A DNA stretch of 64,000 nt from Dyadobacter tibetensis Y620-1 (GTDB taxonomy: Bacteria > Bacteroidota > Bacteroidia > Cytophagales > Spirosomataceae): positions 62,001 through 126,000 of the forward strand of contig NZ_AZQN01000004.1 in the NCBI RefSeq assembly GCF_000566685.1, written 5' to 3'. A program made the position numbers and the translations under genes. This document shows, one piece after another, positions 18,026 to 24,968 of this stretch. Under the pieces are notes generated by a model. The model had not been told where the DNA came from and made no database searches. It worked only from the letters and a program-made list of their open reading frames with translations. Numbering within the stretch: position 1 is the first letter of the stretch; each line of letters opens with the position of its first letter.

Positions 18026-18490
18026 TCAAATTATTGGTTTTAGTATTTCCTCTAATTTATCGTGAGCCATATTTAAGCCATAAGCAAATGGTAACTTTAA
18101 TTGTTCTGCTCTATGTTTTTCTGATTTATAAATAATTTGAATGGTTAATTTGCTTTTGTCTTCTGTAATTTTTTCAAAATTTAAGAACTCTAATTGTACA
18201 CCTATCGCCATGTTTTCCATTTCAAAAGTTCGTACAATTTCTTGGTTGGAAATGAGCTTGTGTATGGTTCCATTCGCCTTAAACATTACATTTCCTTCGT
18301 GTGAGGTTTCGAACTCATAACTTCCGTGACTTTTGTTTTCTAGCTTAAGGACGTTAGTCCCCATCCATTGTGTTATAAATTCTGCCTCAGTATAGGCTTT
18401 ATAAACAAGTTCTACTGGTAGGTCAAAAGCTCTCGTAATGATGAGCTCTTGCTTACCTTCCTGTGCATTAATATTGGTTTTTTGTTCCAT
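18026..18490 (-). CDS. SRPBCC (AHSA1/START-like) domain protein
   Basis: This 154-residue protein shows the activator-of-Hsp90-ATPase-like hydrophobic-pocket fold: ITRAFDLPVELVYKAYTEAEFITQWMG at the start and a C-terminal helix (YGLNMAHDKLEEILKPI). Proteins of this group bind small hydrophobic ligands. It follows the ArsR-type regulator by 45 bp. ArsR-SRPBCC pairs are common and often divergently or jointly regulated; the ligand is unknown. Confidence 0.88.
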   Translation of the reverse strand: MEQKTNINAQEGKQELIITRAFDLPVELVYKAYTEAEFITQWMGTNVLKLENKSHGSYEFETSHEGNVMFKANGTIHKLISNQEIVRTFEMENMAIGVQLEFLNFEKITEDKSKLTIQIIYKSEKHRAEQLKLPFAYGLNMAHDKLEEILKPII

Positions 18491-18535
18491 CGTTTATTTA
18501 GTATTTATCTTATTTTTTACTCACTCTTATGGATT

Positions 18536-18865
18536 TTATTTTTTGTGTTCATGTATCCTCGATTTCATTACGGCTTCTAGTCTATTAAAACGATCGTCCC
18601 ACATTATCCTAAAAGGCTCAATAAAATCTGCTATTTCTTTCATTCCGATTGGATTTAAGTGGTAGTATATTTCTCTTCCTTTTTGCTCCTGTTCCAATAT
18701 TTCACATTCCGTAAGAATTTGGATGTGCTTGGAAATGGTTTGTCGGGAATAATCAAAATTTTCAGCAATGGCTGTTGGTGTCAATGCCTGAAGTGCTACT
18801 AAAGATATAATTGCTCTTCTGGTTGGGTCGGATATGGCTTGAAAAACGTCTCTTCTTAATTTCAT
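18536..18865 (-). CDS. ArsR family (metalloregulator-like) transcriptional repressor
   Basis: This winged helix-turn-helix repressor has about 109 residues. It starts [23 protein letters not shown] and carries the recognition region [29 protein letters not shown], followed by the wing [13 protein letters not shown]. No metal-binding cysteine cluster is visible, so it belongs to the SRPBCC-associated subgroup rather than metal sensors. An ATG at 18865 is preferred over an upstream alternative start at 18898. It is the first gene of the six-gene minus-strand operon and probably represses it. Confidence 0.88.
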   Translation of the reverse strand: MKLRRDVFQAISDPTRRAIISLVALQALTPTAIAENFDYSRQTISKHIQILTECEILEQEQKGREIYYHLNPIGMKEIADFIEPFRIMWDDRFNRLEAVMKSRIHEHKK

Positions 18866-19219
18866 AATGCAGCTATTTGACTGCAAATATAAACGCAATC
18901 ATTTAACTGCGCAATTATTTTTCGTTTTTTTTAAGTGAGGAAGTTTATGGTGTGTTCGTAAGCAACCGCCCCCCCCCACATTCTAAATTATTCTTTTAGA
19001 AAGCTGGCAGCAGCAGGCCTGCTTTTAATTCTTATCAATCATCAGAAATCTATAGTTCTGTTCAAAATACCTACGGTTTGGCTACCGGCTTGGCGGTTTT
19101 TTCCCCATTTAATCTAATGTATAGAATCGAATACATTTATAAACAAAAAATGCGTCAAACGAAGTCTGAAGCTCCGTCTGACGCAATACAACTGTTATGC
19201 ACTCGTTTCCTTTTCTCCT
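18866..19219. other. Promoter region of the ArsR operon and 3' region of the VOC lipoprotein gene
   Basis: The right half holds the terminator of the VOC gene. The left half should hold the ArsR operon promoter and operator. Just upstream of the ArsR gene, the stretch 18895-18920 has repeated AATT/ACTGC elements (TTAACTGCGCAATTATTT beside TTTGACTGCAAATATAAACGC) that could be operator half-sites. A run of nine C bases lies at about 18969-18977. Confidence 0.4.
19144..19187 (-). terminator. Intrinsic terminator of the VOC lipoprotein gene
   Basis: On the minus strand the arms TGCGTCAGACGGAG and CTTCGTTTGACGCA pair fully with G-U wobbles around a seven-base loop and are followed by TTTTTTG. It lies 33 bp downstream of the gene's stop codon. 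Confidence 0.88.
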
Positions 19220-19717
19220 TTAGTTGGGTGAGTTAAGAGCCATTTTGTTTCCTTCCGAGTCAAGGAAAACAGCAAAGTACCCACTTTCGTCGGCATGAGC
19301 TGTTTTAGACAATAATATTTGTCCGCCATTTTTCTCTACTCTGTCAAGGATTACCTGCAAATTATCTCCAGCGTCCAGGTACAGTGTTACACCATTCGCA
19401 GATGGCTTATACCCTTCGGCTTGAATAATGACGCCATGCACCGATTGACCTTCGTAAGGCAAAATCCCCATTTGCATACCTTCAATATCCACTTTTTCTA
19501 TTTTGATGTCTAACAAGGATTGGTAAAAATTAATTGCTCGTGAAATATCCGCTGCCGGAATTTCAAACATTGAAATGTAACTTTTCATGTCTTTCTCTGT
19601 TGAATTCGTTAAAGTGTCACTTGAGTTTGGTTGAGAATCAGTCTTGCTTGAATTGTTGCACGATACAAAACACATAGCAAAAACCATCGAAGCTAAAATC
19701 TTTCCTTTGACTGTCAT
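19220..19717 (-). CDS. VOC family lipoprotein
   Basis: This 165-residue protein has a lipoprotein signal (MVFAMCFVSC, lipidated Cys20), a Ser/Thr-rich linker, and a VOC domain (MFEIPAADISRAINFYQSLLDIKIEKV, ending GYFAVFLDSEGNKMALNSPN). Most VOC proteins of this subgroup are cytoplasmic, so a membrane anchor facing the periplasm is unusual. An AraC gene lies upstream in the same orientation at 80 bp, so both may form a regulated pair. Confidence 0.85.
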   Translation of the reverse strand: MTVKGKILASMVFAMCFVSCNNSSKTDSQPNSSDTLTNSTEKDMKSYISMFEIPAADISRAINFYQSLLDIKIEKVDIEGMQMGILPYEGQSVHGVIIQAEGYKPSANGVTLYLDAGDNLQVILDRVEKNGGQILLSKTAHADESGYFAVFLDSEGNKMALNSPN

Positions 19718-19796
19718 TGAGGTTTAAATTTATATTCGAGTGCAAAGCTATTCGTTTTAAAAAAGCCAAAATAGTAGAAATGCGACAGCACGAAGG

Positions 19797-20612
19797 TTAC
19801 TTATAGAAAAGGGCAGTTAATGCCATATGTTCATTGTTCAAAAACTCCGTTGGTGTAACTCCAACTAGGTCTTTGAAATCTTTTATAAAGTGATTTTGGT
19901 CGAAATATTCTCGCTCGTAAGCAATATCAGTAAGAGTTTCTGATTTTTTATTGAGCAATAGATTTAATGTTGTTTGCAGCCGAAGGGCTTTTCCTAATTG
20001 CTTTGGGCTAATACCAATTTGTTTTTTAAAATGTCTTTCCAGCTGCCTGCGTTTTGAAATGTCATCTTTCAAAAGCACATTTATGGCTGTAGTTCCGTTA
20101 GTTTTGATAAGCGCATCAACGGTAGATTGAACGATATTACTAATGGTATTCTTTGCATTAAGTATTTTGAATAGGAAGGATTCAATCATTTCTATTCTCT
20201 GTTGTGTGCCCACAGCCTGAGCTATTTGTTGCTCTAATTCAATGGCTGCTGTTTGTCCGAAAAGCTCTGAAATAGGGATTTCCTTGTCAACCAAGTCTTC
20301 AAGGGATTTCTTCACGAAGTTGGCAAATCCAATAGGATAGAAACAGATTGCGAAAGTGTCAATATCTCCAACCGGCAATATGTCAAATGATTTCGTCCTC
20401 TGACCCATGACCATAGCATTGGGTTGAAGGATAAAGTTCGTTTCTGAAGTGTATTTTTTAATCTGTTCACCAAAATTGAAAGCCATTTCTATACAGCCGT
20501 CAGGTACGATTTTTTGTTTTTGATTTTCGGGGTCAAAAGGAACTTCCAGAGTCCAATAAAATTTGACAAGGGATTCTAAGTCTTTATGTGGTTTATAGGT
20601 CTGGTATTTCAT
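19797..20612 (-). CDS. AraC family transcriptional regulator
   Basis: This regulator of about 271 residues has an N-terminal DUF6597-like sensor (MKYQTYKPHKDLESLVKFYW, IVPDGCIEMAFNFGEQ) and a C-terminal AraC helix-turn-helix domain (KRRQLERHFKKQIGISPKQLGKALRLQ and YFDQNHFIKDFKDLVGVTPTEF). A longer frame to 20726 exists, but residues before MKYQTYKP do not fit the family. It may control the VOC lipoprotein gene just downstream. Base composition is AT-rich, as in the ArsR operon nearby. Confidence 0.88.
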   Translation of the reverse strand: MKYQTYKPHKDLESLVKFYWTLEVPFDPENQKQKIVPDGCIEMAFNFGEQIKKYTSETNFILQPNAMVMGQRTKSFDILPVGDIDTFAICFYPIGFANFVKKSLEDLVDKEIPISELFGQTAAIELEQQIAQAVGTQQRIEMIESFLFKILNAKNTISNIVQSTVDALIKTNGTTAINVLLKDDISKRRQLERHFKKQIGISPKQLGKALRLQTTLNLLLNKKSETLTDIAYEREYFDQNHFIKDFKDLVGVTPTEFLNNEHMALTALFYK

Positions 20613-21284
20613 TTGTGCAGGTGTTTCATAGTGTACTGCATAATCAAGTGGGTCAGGCGAGGCAAATTCAATCTCAACCATTTTTACAATTGGGCATTTA
20701 CCTGATTCCATACATACCGCATACATACAGTTTCAAAATTACGATAGTAATTGATCAAAACTCAAATTCGGGAATATATCTCTTTGGTATTTATTTCCAG
20801 AAGATTGTGCCTTTTGTTATTCTGTCGACAATACTTAGCCCTTACGAATCCTGTTCATCGGAACACTTAGGTTCAACTCCTAAAATCTTATCTCCAGTAA
20901 TCTAAGCAACCACCCATCCCCATCTTCCCACCCAACTCTTATATTTGGTGTTTTGTCGCTTGGAATATATGCAAATTAACATGCGATGGGGCAGAGCTCA
21001 CTGGCTGGACTGAGACTGGCGACTGGGCGTACTACAAATACTCAACGATATCAATTATGACGGTAAGTTCTCCAATCTGCTTCCGAATAGATCGAAAACA
21101 CCCTAAACCTTGTTAATTGAATAGCAATTGGGGGACGGCCGAATGCTTACGTAGATTGCCTGATTGAAATTCATTTTTTTTCAATATCATTGTATATAAA
21201 CTTAAGGGGTAAAGCAAGGGAGACCTGACAGGTTTTGTAGTCGACCCTATTGGAATCAAATGTAACAGGCATCAGCACCAAACC
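20613..21284. other. Long intergenic region, probably decayed sequence
   Basis: No complete gene was found in about 670 bp. Around 21020-21090 one plus-strand frame reads DWRLGVLQILNDINYDGKF after a stop codon, faintly like the end of a TIM-barrel sugar isomerase, so this could be gene debris. The right end should hold the promoter of the Crp/Fnr gene. Confidence 0.35.
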
Positions 21285-21863
21285 ATGAAAGACATCCTAT
21301 TGGATTTTATATCAAAATATATTTCTCTGACAGAAGACGAGAAAAACGCCATTCTTTCATTGGACCTATTCCGCAGCGTAAAGAAAGGGACGGTCCTTCT
21401 CAAAGAAGGGCAAAATTCGAAAGATAGTTTCTTCGTTCTTAAGGGCTGTATCCGGATATACTATATCATTGAAGGGGAAGAAAAAACCACCGCTTTCTAT
21501 ACGGAAATGGATGCCTTAACTCCTCATAGTGTTATAAATAATGCGCCTTCGGACTATTTCATTGGTTGTGTCGAAGACAGTATTCTTTTAGTCTCAAATT
21601 CGGATATGGAAGCAGAAATTAACAGCAAGTTTCCAAAGTTTGAATTAATGTGCAGAAAACTGTCGGAGGAATTACTAGCCAAGCAACGTATAGACTTCGA
21701 CAAGTTCAAGACCTCTTCTCCTGAACAGCGTTATCAGAACCTATTACAATCCCGACCGGATCTTATACAGAGAGTACCCCAACACCAATTAGCAAGCTTT
21801 CTTGGCATAAAACCGCAATCATTGAGCAGGTTAAGAGGAAGAATTCACGAGAAAAGGAGCTAA
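21285..21863 (+). CDS. Crp/Fnr family transcriptional regulator
   Basis: This 192-residue protein has an N-terminal cyclic-nucleotide-binding-like beta-roll (about 20-120: VKKGTVLLKEGQNSKDSFFVLKGCIRIYY) and a C-terminal helix-turn-helix (about 150-190: VPQHQLASFLGIKPQSLSRLRGRI). No cysteine cluster of the Fnr type is present, and the residues that bind cAMP in Crp are not evident, so the signal is unknown. It lies just before two paralogous exported-protein genes with a shared near-palindrome at a class II activator position, which makes it a candidate activator of both. Confidence 0.9.
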   Translation: MKDILLDFISKYISLTEDEKNAILSLDLFRSVKKGTVLLKEGQNSKDSFFVLKGCIRIYYIIEGEEKTTAFYTEMDALTPHSVINNAPSDYFIGCVEDSILLVSNSDMEAEINSKFPKFELMCRKLSEELLAKQRIDFDKFKTSSPEQRYQNLLQSRPDLIQRVPQHQLASFLGIKPQSLSRLRGRIHEKRS

Positions 21864-21873
21864 CGTTTATTTG

Positions 21874-21887
21874 TTAACTTAAGTGAA
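21874..21887. promoter_or_regulatory. Candidate Crp/Fnr-type operator upstream of the first small exported protein gene
   Basis: The near-palindrome TTAACTTAAGTGAA (core ACTTAAGT) overlaps the end of the region behind the Crp/Fnr gene. Its first base is 37 bp before the first base of the TACTTTTG -7 box. The same motif with one core change occurs at 22683 with the identical 37-bp spacing. Confidence 0.55.
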
Positions 21888-21910
21888 GGAGTGATCGTTC
21901 CATGCCTATC

Positions 21911-21918
21911 TACTTTTG
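21911..21918 (+). promoter_or_regulatory. -7 promoter box of the first small exported protein gene
   Basis: TACTTTTG matches the TAnnTTTG consensus and lies 30 bp before the ATG. No good -33 TTG element is present; the near-palindrome occupies the place instead, as expected for activator-dependent promoters. Confidence 0.55.
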
Positions 21919-21947
21919 CATATCGCTTAATTATAATTTTTAAAGTT

Positions 21948-22565
21948 ATGCAAAAGAAAATTTTATGGTTCGGATTGGCCATGGTGTTGGCAGTAGGTAT
22001 TAGGGGATATGCACAAAGTGTTTATCAAGACAGTACTTTCAAAAGATTTTATGTAGGCAGCTCCTTTCTGATGCTGGGAAATTTTGCCAAAGTAAACAAC
22101 CCTGAGTATGTTCAATTAAACGTTGGATACAGGATAACTCGTAAAGATGTTGTTTCGGTAGAATTCAAAAGGTCCATTTATTCCTGGCCCATAGGCATCC
22201 CTTTTGGTCCATCCTTTGAAGCACCAGGACTGAACTATCCTGGGCATGCACGCATACTGGCACCTACGATAGGATACCAGCGATTTTGGTGGAAAGGAAT
22301 ATACACCTCCGTTCATGCATTGAATGCATTTGAAAAATATTTAAATGAGAATAAACAAAAGATTGGAAATGGATATACCTTATATCTGAACTTCCATTTG
22401 GGTTACCAGTTTAGATTTTTTAAAAACCGTTTCTTTTTCGAGCCAGCTCTTGGATATAGCTATTGGCCGGTCCGAACGAATGTTCCAGAATCTTTTAAAT
22501 CTGTAGAAGAAAAATGGCCCAACTACTTTATTCAACCGGGACTGCATTTTGGCTTTAACTTTTAA
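21948..22565 (+). CDS. Small exported protein, probable outer-membrane or periplasmic protein
   Basis: This 205-residue protein was not assigned to a named family. It has a signal peptide (MQKKILWFGLAMVLAVGIRGYAQ) and then alternating hydrophobic/aromatic stretches (YVQLNVGYRITRKDVVSVEFKR, YTLYLNFHLGYQFRFFKNRF, NYFIQPGLHFGFNF). Ending in an aromatic residue with such strands is typical of small beta-barrel outer-membrane proteins. The ATG at 21948 is chosen over an upstream extension at 21891 because the signal peptide starts there. A truncated paralog follows about 190 bp downstream. Confidence 0.8.
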   Translation: MQKKILWFGLAMVLAVGIRGYAQSVYQDSTFKRFYVGSSFLMLGNFAKVNNPEYVQLNVGYRITRKDVVSVEFKRSIYSWPIGIPFGPSFEAPGLNYPGHARILAPTIGYQRFWWKGIYTSVHALNAFEKYLNENKQKIGNGYTLYLNFHLGYQFRFFKNRFFFEPALGYSYWPVRTNVPESFKSVEEKWPNYFIQPGLHFGFNF

Positions 22566-22682
22566 AGAGTATGCCGACCATTTATACATGGACGCAAGAG
22601 GTAAGCCTTTGGGGTATAAAATCTAGATCATTAAGCAGACTGAAATTAAAAGTTCTAAAGAAAAAAGACCTTAAGGCATTTC

Positions 22683-22696
22683 TTAACTAAAGTGAA
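22683..22696. promoter_or_regulatory. Second copy of the candidate Crp/Fnr-type operator
   Basis: TTAACTAAAGTGAA differs by one core base from the copy at 21874 and also begins 37 bp before a TACTTTTG box. The region between has diverged, so conservation of motif and spacing points to function. Confidence 0.55.
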
Positions 22697-22719
22697 CGAG
22701 TTGTAGCAAGCCATTAATC

Positions 22720-22727
22720 TACTTTTG
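22720..22727 (+). promoter_or_regulatory. -7 promoter box of the truncated paralog
   Basis: TACTTTTG is identical to the box of the first paralog and lies 28 bp before the ATG at 22755. Confidence 0.5.
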
Positions 22728-22754
22728 ACATGTCATTTAACAATAAAAAAAGCT

Positions 22755-23006
22755 ATGCAAAAGAAAATTTTATGGATCGGATTGGTGTTGACGTTGGGAG
22801 GCAGTTTACAGGTGCATGCACAATATGCCAAAGAAGACAGCACTTACAAACGCTGGTTTTTGGGCAGTACGATATTTCTATGGGGTAATCTTGATTCTAC
22901 GAATCCCCCAAATTTCGCTCAAGTCAATATAGGCTATCGGATAACTGGAAAGGATGTAATTACCTTAGAACCAAAAACCTGGAAATATGCCTGGCCATTT
23001 TTCTGA
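22755..23006 (+). pseudogene. Truncated paralog of the small exported protein
   Basis: The first 83 residues (signal peptide, then YKRWFLGSTIFLWGNL and FAQVNIGYRITGKDVITLEPK) align well with the 205-residue protein encoded at 21948. The frame then stops after YAWPFF, where the full-length copy continues with about 120 more residues. Nothing of that remainder follows. The gene is therefore a partial duplication, or a shortened form that may still be secreted. Its promoter and candidate operator are intact, so it may be expressed. Confidence 0.72.
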
Positions 23007-23045
23007 TTTAATTTTATGCATTATTAACGATAAATGATTAATACA

Positions 23046-23417
23046 ATGAAAAAGATCGGTATTTACTTCGTGGTATTATGGGTAGTGACATTTCTAAATT
23101 CTTGTGGCTTCAGCACCGCCCTGGTTACGAACCATAATCAAAACGCAACCGAGGTACACTTAAGTGGGAATAACTTCAAAGTTATTGATCAGGTAAGCGG
23201 CAGTTCGGAGGATTCCTATGTACTGGCCATTGGAGGTATGAAGAAAAGGCAATTGTACCAAAATGCGTATTCAGAGATGATAAAGAAAGCCAACCTACTG
23301 AATGGTTCCAAGGCCATAATCAATTTTATGACCGAAGAGCACTTCAGTGGCTTCGCCCCTTTCTATGTCAGAAGAACGATCACTGTGAGCGCCCAAGTCG
23401 TTGAATTTACGAAGTAA
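23046..23417 (+). CDS. DUF6567-like lipoprotein
   Basis: This 123-residue protein has a lipoprotein signal peptide ending FLNSC (Cys20 of the MKKIGIYFV start) and a short mature domain with VTNHNQNATEVHLSGNNFKVI and VRRTITVSAQVVEF. I recall similar sequences being grouped as DUF6567, with no known function. It lies 39 bp behind the truncated paralog and may be co-transcribed with it. A start at 23034 adds four residues and is also possible. Confidence 0.72.
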   Translation: MKKIGIYFVVLWVVTFLNSCGFSTALVTNHNQNATEVHLSGNNFKVIDQVSGSSEDSYVLAIGGMKKRQLYQNAYSEMIKKANLLNGSKAIINFMTEEHFSGFAPFYVRRTITVSAQVVEFTK

Positions 23418-23427
23418 ATATATTGAA

Positions 23428-23880
23428 CTGTCAGCCTGAGCCTGTCGAAGGCCGGAGAGGCAGACCTTGCTGCACTTCGACAGGCTCAGTGTGACACACA
23501 ACAGGCGCTCTCACACGCTGCGTAACCCATGTAACACCTGCCATTTAACCTTTAACTTTTAAAGTTTAACCTTTAACTTAAAAAAACCACCTTCAACTCT
23601 GTCAGCCTGAGCCTGTCGAAGGCCAGAGAGGCAGACCTTGCTGCACTTCGACAGGCTCAGTGTGACACACAACAGGCGCTTTCACACTCTTTGTGATCAA
23701 TGGGACATTTGCCATTCAACTTTTAACCTTTAACTTTTAACTTTTAACAAAACTACATCCAACTCTGTCAGCCTGAGCCTGTCGAAGACCGGAGAGGCTG
23801 ACCTTGCTGCACTTCGACAGGCTCTGTGCGACACACAACAGGCGCTCTCACACGCTGCGTAACCCGTGTGACATAAAATG
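23428..23880. repeat. Three tandem copies of a hairpin-bearing repeat
   Basis: Units begin at about 23428, 23599 and 23765; the first two are about 171 and 166 bp, and the third is cut short at about 23880. Each starts with GTCAGCCTGAGCCTGTCGAAG and, after about 24 bases, carries the near-complement CTTCGACAGGCTCAGTGTGAC, so each can form a hairpin with 21-bp arms and two mismatches. The first two then have GC-rich sequence followed by a run of TTTAACCTTTAACTT-type steps. Copies are more alike in the hairpin half than in the AT-rich half. The array lies between the converging DUF6567 and TIGR02757 genes. Confidence 0.85.
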
Positions 23881-23926
23881 GGTTTTAATGTAATTACCTA
23901 TGGATAAAATTGAAGGAAAATCCCTG

Positions 23927-24712
23927 CTAACTGGCAAAGCCCTCAATCCCCAATCCAAACAAGGCGAAATCGTATTTTACGGGATCGTCCGGACTGAATT
24001 CCCGAAGAGAAGCTGTTAACTCCAGAGCCGTTTGCCAGTCGGTTACCGGGCGTTTGATCAATCCCAGCAAACGCCCTACCCGATCCACATGGACGTCGCA
24101 GGGACATACCAACTGATGGGGGCGAATTCGCTTCCACAGGCCAAAATCTACTCCCTGCTCGTCCTGTCGCACCATCCAGCGCAGGAACATGTTCAGGCGC
24201 TTACACGACGATTTCCTGAGCGGGCTGGCAATATGTTTGCGGGTACGATCAGGGAAATATTCGGAATCGGTAAATACCCTTTGAAAGCCTATCAATCCCG
24301 ACTCCACCGTCTGTGCACCTGTCTCCTGACCAATCAAAAAAGCATCTTCAAGACTATCGTATTGAAGGTAATGCTGCTGAAAGAAATGTATAAAATAGAG
24401 GGTGTCAGTTGCGTTGAAGGTGCGGTGTTTAAAGTTCAGAAAGCGTTTTAGATCACTCTCCTGATGGTGCAATATAAAGTCGTACGGAGCATGATCCATA
24501 AGCCCGAAGAGCTCCTGGCATTTGTTAATGATCGTTTTCCTTTGTCCCCAGGCCAATATGGCCGCCCAAAAACCGGCTATCTCTATATCCTGAGGCAGGC
24601 TGTACTGATGCGGTATAACGATCGGATCATGGGCTATAAAATCTGGACGATTGTACTGCAAGACTTTTTCTTCCAGCAAATCCAGCACATCATTTTTTTT
24701 ATTTTTATCCAC
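23927..24712 (-). CDS. TIGR02757 family protein (DUF2400)
   Basis: This 261-residue protein matches the TIGR02757/DUF2400 family by its typical segments: YNRPDFIAHDPIVIPHQYS near the start, IAGFWAAILAWGQRKTIINKC, LRWMVRQDEQGVDFGLW, and PCDVHVDRVGRLLGL, ending DPVKYDFALFGLGI. The family has a helix-hairpin-helix DNA-glycosylase-like look, but its role is unknown. The start codon is GTG at 24712, overlapping the end of the small membrane protein gene upstream by 8 bp, which suggests coupled translation. Confidence 0.9.
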   Translation of the reverse strand: MDKNKKNDVLDLLEEKVLQYNRPDFIAHDPIVIPHQYSLPQDIEIAGFWAAILAWGQRKTIINKCQELFGLMDHAPYDFILHHQESDLKRFLNFKHRTFNATDTLYFIHFFQQHYLQYDSLEDAFLIGQETGAQTVESGLIGFQRVFTDSEYFPDRTRKHIASPLRKSSCKRLNMFLRWMVRQDEQGVDFGLWKRIRPHQLVCPCDVHVDRVGRLLGLIKRPVTDWQTALELTASLREFSPDDPVKYDFALFGLGIEGFAS

Positions 24713-24911
24713 GAACCAACTTAAAGAGGTAGGCCAGACCTCTGGAAATTCCGGAAAAAATCATTACAATTCCCGAAAAAACAAAGGTAAATATGGCAAT
24801 AAAAGGATAGAGCAACGTAAACAAAACGCTCCATAACTTGTATCCGAGAGTCTTTTTGGCTTCTGCACGCTCTTCTTCTCTCTTAGACCTATATTGGGGT
24901 GAATGCTTCAT
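24705..24911 (-). CDS. Small membrane protein
   Basis: This 68-residue protein has a charged N-terminus (MKHSPQYRSKREEERAEAKK) and one or two hydrophobic segments (LWSVLFTLLYPFIAIFTFVF and the following IVMIFSGI). No family was recognised. The ATG at 24911 is preferred over an upstream start at 24935. Its stop region overlaps the TIGR02757 start, and it lies 57 bp downstream of the LysM gene, so DUF4905, LysM, this gene and TIGR02757 may be one transcript. Confidence 0.7.
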   Translation of the reverse strand: MKHSPQYRSKREEERAEAKKTLGYKLWSVLFTLLYPFIAIFTFVFSGIVMIFSGISRGLAYLFKLVRG

Positions 24912-24968
24912 AATTATGCTATAAACAATTGACAAGTGTTGTATAAAAGCAGCAGTACAGAAACCCTG

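Noticed and set aside
18969..18977. Run of nine C bases as a possible phase-variable switch
   Set aside because: It is not within a coding region and is over 100 bp from the ArsR start; no promoter element spacing depends on it.
23428..23880. CRISPR array
   Set aside because: Unit length is about 170 bp, there are no short spacers between repeats, and no cas genes are present.
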